From Caulobacteraceae bacterium PMMR1 (GTDB taxonomy: Bacteria; Pseudomonadota; Alphaproteobacteria; Caulobacterales; Caulobacteraceae): a stretch of 64,000 nucleotides of DNA. The stretch covers positions 868,001-932,000 of the forward strand of contig JPOM01000001.1 in the NCBI GenBank assembly GCA_000733915.1. The letters are read 5' to 3'. Shown piece by piece: positions 59,258-64,000 of the stretch (the stretch's first letter is position 1; each line of letters opens with the position of its first letter). The position numbers and the translations under genes were made by a program. A model generated the notes under the pieces. It had not been told where the DNA came from. It searched no databases and saw only the letters and a program-made list of their open reading frames with translations.

Positions 59258-60591
59258 ACCACGCGGTGGAGGCCAACGCCGACGGCCTGATCGGGCCGAC
59301 GCACAACTATGCGGGTCTGTCGCCCGGCAACCTGGCCAGCGAGCGCAACCGGGGCGCGGTCGCCGATCCCCGCGCCGCGGCGCTGCAGGGGCTGCGCAAG
59401 ATGGCGCGGGTCGCCGACCTCGGCCTGCCGCAGTTCGTCCTGCCGCCCCACGACCGGCCGGATCTCGCCTTCCTGCGGGAGATCGGCTTTAGCGGCGACG
59501 ACGCCGCCGTGGTTGCGCGCGCCTGGCGGGAGACGCCGGTGCTGGCGTCGGCCGCCTTCAGCGCCTCGTCCATGTGGGCCGCGAACGCCGCCACGGTCAC
59601 GCCCTCGGCCGACAGCCCCGACGGGCGGCTGCATCTGACGCCCGCCAACCTGGTCTCCAACCTACACCGCAGCTTGGAGCCCGAGCAGACCACCCGCGCG
59701 CTGAGGCGCATGCTGCCCGATCCTGAGCGCTTCGCCGTGCACGCGCCCTTGCCGGCGCGGCCGCACTTCGCCGACGAGGGCGCGGCCAATCACGTGCGGC
59801 TCTGCGCCGAGCATGGCGCGCCGGGGGTGAACCTTTTCGTCTGGGGCCGCGAGGCCTATGCGCCCTGGACGGGCCGCTTCCCTGCGCGCCAGACCCGGGA
59901 AGCCTTCCAGGCCGTAGCGCGCCGCCACGGGACCGGACGCGCGATCTTCCCGCGCCAGTGCGCCCGGGCCATCGAGGCGGGCGCCTTCCACAACGACGTA
60001 GTGTGCGTGGGCGTCCGCACGGCCCTGCTCTTCCACGAGGCCGCCTTCGAGGACACGGCGGGGCTGAAGGCGGCGGTCCGCACGGCGGCGCATGGCCTGT
60101 TCGAGCCTGTCTTCATCGAGGTTTCCGAGGCGGAGCTGCCGCTGGACGAGGCGATCCGCAGCTATCTGTTCAATTCGCAGCTGCTGCAGGTCCCGGGGCG
60201 AGACCGCCTTGTGCTGCTGGCGCCGGTCGAGGTGCAGGAAAGCCCGCAAGCCCGCGCCGCCGCCGAGCGGATCGCCTCCGGCAACGGGCCGATCGGCGAG
60301 GTCGCCTATGTCGACGTCCGCCAGAGCATGCGCAACGGCGGCGGGCCCGCCTGCCTGCGCCTGCGCTTGGTCATGACCGACGCCGAGCTCGCCGCGGCCA
60401 ACCCTGCGCAGCGCTTCACGCCGGAGCTGCACGCCACGCTTCGCGCTTGGGTCCAGAGGCGCTACCGGGATAGGCTCGCCGAAACCGAGCTCGCCGATCC
60501 GGCGCTGATCGCAGAGGGCCGCGAGGCGCTGGACGAGCTGACCACCATCCTGGGCCTTGGCGGGGACTTCTATCCCTTCCAGCGGGCCTGA
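59254..60591 (+). CDS. astB: N-succinylarginine dihydrolase
   Basis: 445 residues, amidinotransferase-fold enzyme releasing CO2 and two ammonia from succinylarginine. Motifs are VEANADGLIGPTHNYAGLSP, FSASSMWAANAATVTPS, LVSNLHRSLEPEQTTR, FHNDVVCVG and the catalytic Cys near GNGPIGEVAYVDVRQSMRNG and GGPACLRLRL. It starts at a GTG overlapping the astD stop (GTGA). Confidence 0.96.
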   Translation: MNHAVEANADGLIGPTHNYAGLSPGNLASERNRGAVADPRAAALQGLRKMARVADLGLPQFVLPPHDRPDLAFLREIGFSGDDAAVVARAWRETPVLASAAFSASSMWAANAATVTPSADSPDGRLHLTPANLVSNLHRSLEPEQTTRALRRMLPDPERFAVHAPLPARPHFADEGAANHVRLCAEHGAPGVNLFVWGREAYAPWTGRFPARQTREAFQAVARRHGTGRAIFPRQCARAIEAGAFHNDVVCVGVRTALLFHEAAFEDTAGLKAAVRTAAHGLFEPVFIEVSEAELPLDEAIRSYLFNSQLLQVPGRDRLVLLAPVEVQESPQARAAAERIASGNGPIGEVAYVDVRQSMRNGGGPACLRLRLVMTDAELAAANPAQRFTPELHATLRAWVQRRYRDRLAETELADPALIAEGREALDELTTILGLGGDFYPFQRA

Positions 60592-60620
60592 GGCCTGACA
60601 AGAAGGGGAGGGGAGAACCC

Positions 60621-62663
60621 ATGACCGACGCCGCCGTCCGCCCGGGCAAGCCGCCCACAGAACTGACCGTCCGAGGCCTGCTGCTTGGCGCGGTCATCAC
60701 GGTGATCTTCACCGCCGCCAATGTCTTCTTCGGCCTGAAGGCCGGCCTGACCTTCGCGTCTTCGATCCCGGCCGCCGTGATCTCCATGGCGCTGCTGCGC
60801 GGCTTCAAGAACTCTACGATTCAGGAGAACAACATCGTCCAGACGGTGGCGAGCGCGGCGGGCACGCTCAGCTCCGTCATCTTCATCCTGCCGGGCCTGG
60901 TGATCGTGGGCGTCTGGCTGAAGTTTCCGTTCTGGGCCTCCTTCGGCGTCTGCGCGCTGGGGGGCGTGCTGGGCGTGATGTACTCGATCCCGCTGCGCCG
61001 GGCGCTCGTGACCGACAGCGACCTGCCCTATCCGGAGGGCGTGGCCTGCGCCGAGGTGCTGAAGGTCGGCTCCGGCGCCGGATCCGATCCCGAGGGCGAG
61101 GCCGCCGCGGAAGGCAAGGCGGGGCTGCTGACCGTGCTCGTCGGCTCCATCGCCTCGGGCCTGTTCGCCATCGTGGTCGCGACCAAGGTCTTCGCCGGCA
61201 ACCTCGCCAAGTACTTCCCCTTCGCGGGCGGAGGCACAGGCTACAACATCGGCCTGTCGCTCGCCCTGTTCGGCGTCGGGCACCTGGTCGGGCTGTGGGT
61301 CGGCGTCGCCATGCTGGTCGGCGTCCTGATCAGCTGGCTCGGGACCGTGCCCTACCTGTCGGCGCATCACTATGCGGCGGGCGATGCGGCGGCCTTCATG
61401 GTCGCCAACCACGTCAAGCCGGACGACTTCGCGGGCTACATCAAGGCGATCTTCAAGGTCGAGGGTCGCCTGGTCGGCGCCGGCATCATCGGGGTCGCCG
61501 CGATCTGGACGCTGGTCAAGCTGGTGGCGCCGATCATCGGCGGCCTGCGCTCGGCCTTCGCCGCCCAGGCCGCGCGCAAGGCCGGCGGCGGGGCGGAGCT
61601 GCCCCTGACCGAGCGCGACATGCCCATCGGGATCGTGGGCCTCATCGGCCTGATCTGCCTCGTGCCCATGGCCTGGCAGCTCTACGACTTCGCGATGCAG
61701 GGCGGAGGCGGCCTCGCGCCTGCCGCCGTGACGCTGGCCATATTCGGCGTCGCCTTCACCGTGGTCATGGGCTTTTTGGTGTCGGCGGTCTGCGGCTACA
61801 TGGCCGGGCTCGTCGGCTCGTCCAACAGCCCGCTGTCGGGGGTGGGCATCCTGGCCACGGTCGCGGCCTCGGTGCTGCTGGTGATCCTGGTGCGCTCCAC
61901 CGTCGGCTCGGACGGCGGCAAGGCGCTGATCGCCTTCACCCTCTTCCTGGTCAGCTTCACCTTCAACGTGGCGTCCATCGCCAATAACAACCTGCAGGAC
62001 CTGAAGACGGGCCAGCTGGTCGAGGCCACCCCCTGGAAGCAGCAGGTGGCGCTGGTGGCCGGCACGCTGGTCGGCGCCGCGGTCATCCCGCCGGTGCTGA
62101 ACGTTCTGGCCCAGGCCTACGGCTTCGCCGGCGCTCCCGGGGCGGGCGAGAACGCCCTGGCCGCGCCCCAGGCCAGCCTGATGTCCTTCCTCGCCCAGGG
62201 CGTGATCACCGGCAACCTCCGCTGGGACCTGATCGGCGCCGGGGCGGCCATCGGCGTGGGCGTCATCGTCCTGGACGAGATCCTGGGCCGGCTGAAGCTG
62301 CCCCGGCTGGCGCCGCTCGCGGTCGGCCTGGGCGTCTACCTGCCGCAGGATGTCACCCTGATGATCATCGTGGGCGCCATCCTCGGCCACATCTTCGAGC
62401 GCATGGTCGAAAAGCGTCCTGGCGGCGAGGCGACCAAGCGGCTGGGCGTGCTGCTCGCCTCCGGCCTCATCGTGGGCGAGAGCCTGGTGGGCGTCGTCAT
62501 CGCGGGCATCGTGGCCGGCACCGGCAAGGAGACGCCGCTGGCCCTGGTGGGAGACGACTTTGGTCGCTGGGCGGAGATCGCGGGCGCCGTCGCCTTCGCG
62601 GTCGTGGTGCTGGGTCTCTACCGTTGGACCGCGGGCCTGATCCGGACGCGAGCGACGGCGTGA
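60621..62663 (+). CDS. OPT family oligopeptide transporter
   Basis: 680 residues with about 14-16 transmembrane helices. Early motifs are ELTVRGLLLGAVITVIFTAA and NVFFGLKAGLTFASSIPAAV, then NIVQTVASAAGTLSSVIF and PEGVACAEVLK, typical of the OPT/YSL superfamily. Substrates of the family are oligopeptides or metal-chelate peptides; the neighbours (Arg and Trp catabolism) favour peptide uptake here. GGGGAGGGGAG precedes the ATG, only 29 nt after astB. Confidence 0.92.
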   Translation: MTDAAVRPGKPPTELTVRGLLLGAVITVIFTAANVFFGLKAGLTFASSIPAAVISMALLRGFKNSTIQENNIVQTVASAAGTLSSVIFILPGLVIVGVWLKFPFWASFGVCALGGVLGVMYSIPLRRALVTDSDLPYPEGVACAEVLKVGSGAGSDPEGEAAAEGKAGLLTVLVGSIASGLFAIVVATKVFAGNLAKYFPFAGGGTGYNIGLSLALFGVGHLVGLWVGVAMLVGVLISWLGTVPYLSAHHYAAGDAAAFMVANHVKPDDFAGYIKAIFKVEGRLVGAGIIGVAAIWTLVKLVAPIIGGLRSAFAAQAARKAGGGAELPLTERDMPIGIVGLIGLICLVPMAWQLYDFAMQGGGGLAPAAVTLAIFGVAFTVVMGFLVSAVCGYMAGLVGSSNSPLSGVGILATVAASVLLVILVRSTVGSDGGKALIAFTLFLVSFTFNVASIANNNLQDLKTGQLVEATPWKQQVALVAGTLVGAAVIPPVLNVLAQAYGFAGAPGAGENALAAPQASLMSFLAQGVITGNLRWDLIGAGAAIGVGVIVLDEILGRLKLPRLAPLAVGLGVYLPQDVTLMIIVGAILGHIFERMVEKRPGGEATKRLGVLLASGLIVGESLVGVVIAGIVAGTGKETPLALVGDDFGRWAEIAGAVAFAVVVLGLYRWTAGLIRTRATA

Positions 62664-62665
62664 GG

Positions 62666-63895
62666 ATGACGCGGGCGCAGGCCGCCGCGCTCGACGCCCG
62701 CGATCCGCTCGCCCCGTGCCGCGCGCGCTTCGCCCTGCCGGAGGGCGGGGCGATCTACCTGGATGGCAACTCCCTGGGCATGCTGCCGCGGGCGACGCCC
62801 GAGCGCCTCCGCACCGTGGTCGAGGGCGAGTGGGGCCAGGGTCTGATCGGCAGCTGGACCAGCGCGGGCTGGATGGACCTGCCGGTGCGGGTGGCCGCCC
62901 GGATCGCCCCTCTGATCGGCGCTGAGCCGCACGAGGTGATGGTCGCGGACTCCACGTCGGTGAACCTGTTCAAGCTGGCCGCGGCGGCGGTTAAGGCGCG
63001 CCGGCCTCGCCGGGTGATCCTGAGCGAGCCCGGCAACTTCCCGACCGACCTTTATGTGCTGCAGGAGCTGGCCGCCTTGATCCCGGGCCTCGAGCTTCGC
63101 ACCGTCGCGGCCGACGAGATCGAGGGGGCGCTGGGCGAGGAGGTCGCGCTGCTGCTCCTGACGCATGTGCACTACCGCACCGGCGCGGTGCACGACATGG
63201 CGCGGCTCAGCGCGGCGGCGAGGCGCGCGGGCGCGATCAGCCTTTGGGACCTCAGCCATTCGGCGGGCGCGCTCGACCTCGACCTCAGGGGCGCGGGCGC
63301 GGACCTCGCCGTCGGCTGCGGCTACAAGTACCTGAACGGCGGCCCCGGCGCGCCGAGCTTCCTCTACGTCGCCGAGCGGCTGCAGGCCGAGCTCTCCAAC
63401 CCCGTGGCCGGCTGGATGGGGCACGCCGCGCCCTTCGCCTTCGAAGACGGCTACCGGCCCTGCGGCTCGATGCGGCGCTGGCTGGCCGGCACGCCGCCGA
63501 TCCTGGGGCTCGCCGCCCTGGAGGAGGGCGTGCGCACCTTCGAGGGCGTGTCCATGGCCGAGGTCCGGGCGAAGTCGATGCGCCTCAGCGAGCTGTTCCT
63601 GGACGAGGTCGAGGCGCGCCTGCCGGGCGTCTTCGCGCGCGCCTGTCCCCGTGACCCCGCCCGCCGCGGCAGCCAGGTCAGCCTCGCCCATCCGGACGGC
63701 TACGCCATCGTGCAGGCCCTGATCGCCGAGGGCGTGACGGGCGATTTCCGTGAGCCCGACGTGCTCCGGTTCGGCTTCGCGCCGCTCTATACGCGCTATG
63801 TCGACGTCATCGACGCGGTCGACCGCTTGGCCGAGGTCATGGCGCAGGGGCGCTGGCGCGAGCCCGCCTTCGCCCTGCGCAAGGTGGTGACGTGA
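62666..63895 (+). CDS. kynU: Kynureninase
   Basis: 409 residues, PLP enzyme splitting kynurenine to anthranilate and alanine. Motifs are [50 protein letters not shown] (PLP-binding Asp) and the Schiff-base Lys in [15 protein letters not shown]. The ATG at 62666 matches the family N-terminus; a GTG at 62660 overlapping the OPT stop (GTGA) is the alternative. It overlaps kynA downstream. Confidence 0.96.
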   Translation: MTRAQAAALDARDPLAPCRARFALPEGGAIYLDGNSLGMLPRATPERLRTVVEGEWGQGLIGSWTSAGWMDLPVRVAARIAPLIGAEPHEVMVADSTSVNLFKLAAAAVKARRPRRVILSEPGNFPTDLYVLQELAALIPGLELRTVAADEIEGALGEEVALLLLTHVHYRTGAVHDMARLSAAARRAGAISLWDLSHSAGALDLDLRGAGADLAVGCGYKYLNGGPGAPSFLYVAERLQAELSNPVAGWMGHAAPFAFEDGYRPCGSMRRWLAGTPPILGLAALEEGVRTFEGVSMAEVRAKSMRLSELFLDEVEARLPGVFARACPRDPARRGSQVSLAHPDGYAIVQALIAEGVTGDFREPDVLRFGFAPLYTRYVDVIDAVDRLAEVMAQGRWREPAFALRKVVT

Positions 63896-64000
63896 CCCGC
63901 GCGCGCAACGAGATCTCCTACGGCGACTACCTGCAGCTCGACCGCATCCTGTCGGCCCAGGCCCCGCTTTCGGGCGAGCACGACGAGCTGCTCTTCATCA
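63892..64000 (+). CDS. kynA: Tryptophan 2,3-dioxygenase (partial, 5' end only)
   Basis: The GTG at 63892 overlaps the kynU stop (GTGA). The 36 visible residues include [20 protein letters not shown] and HDELLFI, the N-terminal signature of haem tryptophan 2,3-dioxygenase, which makes N-formylkynurenine. The rest is outside the window. Together with kynU it forms a tryptophan-to-anthranilate branch. Confidence 0.88.
   Translation, partial: MTRARNEISYGDYLQLDRILSAQAPLSGEHDELLFI

Overview
This window looks like chromosomal DNA from a Caulobacterales-type alphaproteobacterium (Caulobacter/Phenylobacterium-like). The evidence is a very high G+C content with strong third-position GC bias, dense operons joined by ATGA, GTGA and TGATG overlaps, and alphaproteobacterial gene content (divergent erpA/dgt, nagZ-scpA-scpB, ddl-ftsQ-ftsA, SPFH/NfeD pair, HspQ, BTLCP peptidase). 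Genus is inferred, not proven. I see no rRNA, tRNA, CRISPR, integrase, transposase or phage module. It reads as core chromosome with lineage-specific rearrangements rather than a mobile island.

Layout: 1-10 kb holds a partial M16 peptidase, dnaK-dnaJ, and divergent carA/pyrF with an SDR gene. 10-15 kb holds a polysaccharide-type sugar transferase, a SleB-type hydrolase, a BTLCP cysteine peptidase, a small CTG-initiated ORF, a PP1-like phosphatase and hspQ. 15-23 kb holds a GT4 glycosyltransferase plus calcineurin-like phosphoesterase pair (best read as the PlcP/Agt lipid-remodelling pair, with a Pho-box-like site upstream), a frameshifted Xaa-Pro aminopeptidase, an alpha/beta hydrolase overlapping an SCP2 gene, a WecG/TagA-family glycosyltransferase and a GMC oxidoreductase. 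23-32 kb holds tatABC, scpAB, nagZ, a SPOR protein, dgt and erpA, interrupted by a VOC/carboxymuconolactone-decarboxylase pair on the opposite strand. 32-38 kb holds ddl-ftsQ-ftsA without ftsZ or mur genes, and purL. 38-49.6 kb holds parC, an amidase, SPFH/NfeD, lepB-rnc-era-(NTF2-like)-recO, and queA-tgt. 49.7-54 kb holds an MHYT-PAS-GGDEF-EAL protein and a GH13 glucosidase.

From 54 kb to the right edge the window is an amino-acid catabolism corridor: hmgA (Tyr/Phe), then an M20 hydrolase-astA-astD-astB operon (Arg by succinylation), an OPT-family peptide transporter, kynU and the start of kynA (Trp). Almost every junction there is a 1-4 nt overlap, so peptide import and degradation of several amino acids look co-expressed.

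The observations most worth a second look are the Pho-box-like site ahead of the PlcP/Agt pair, the arginine-succinylation operon in which an M20 hydrolase takes the place expected for AstE, the divergent carA/pyrF promoter dyad, the 12-bp inverted repeat bracketing the dnaK-dnaJ spacer, two probable CTG starts, and the degenerate signalling motifs of the MHYT/GGDEF protein.
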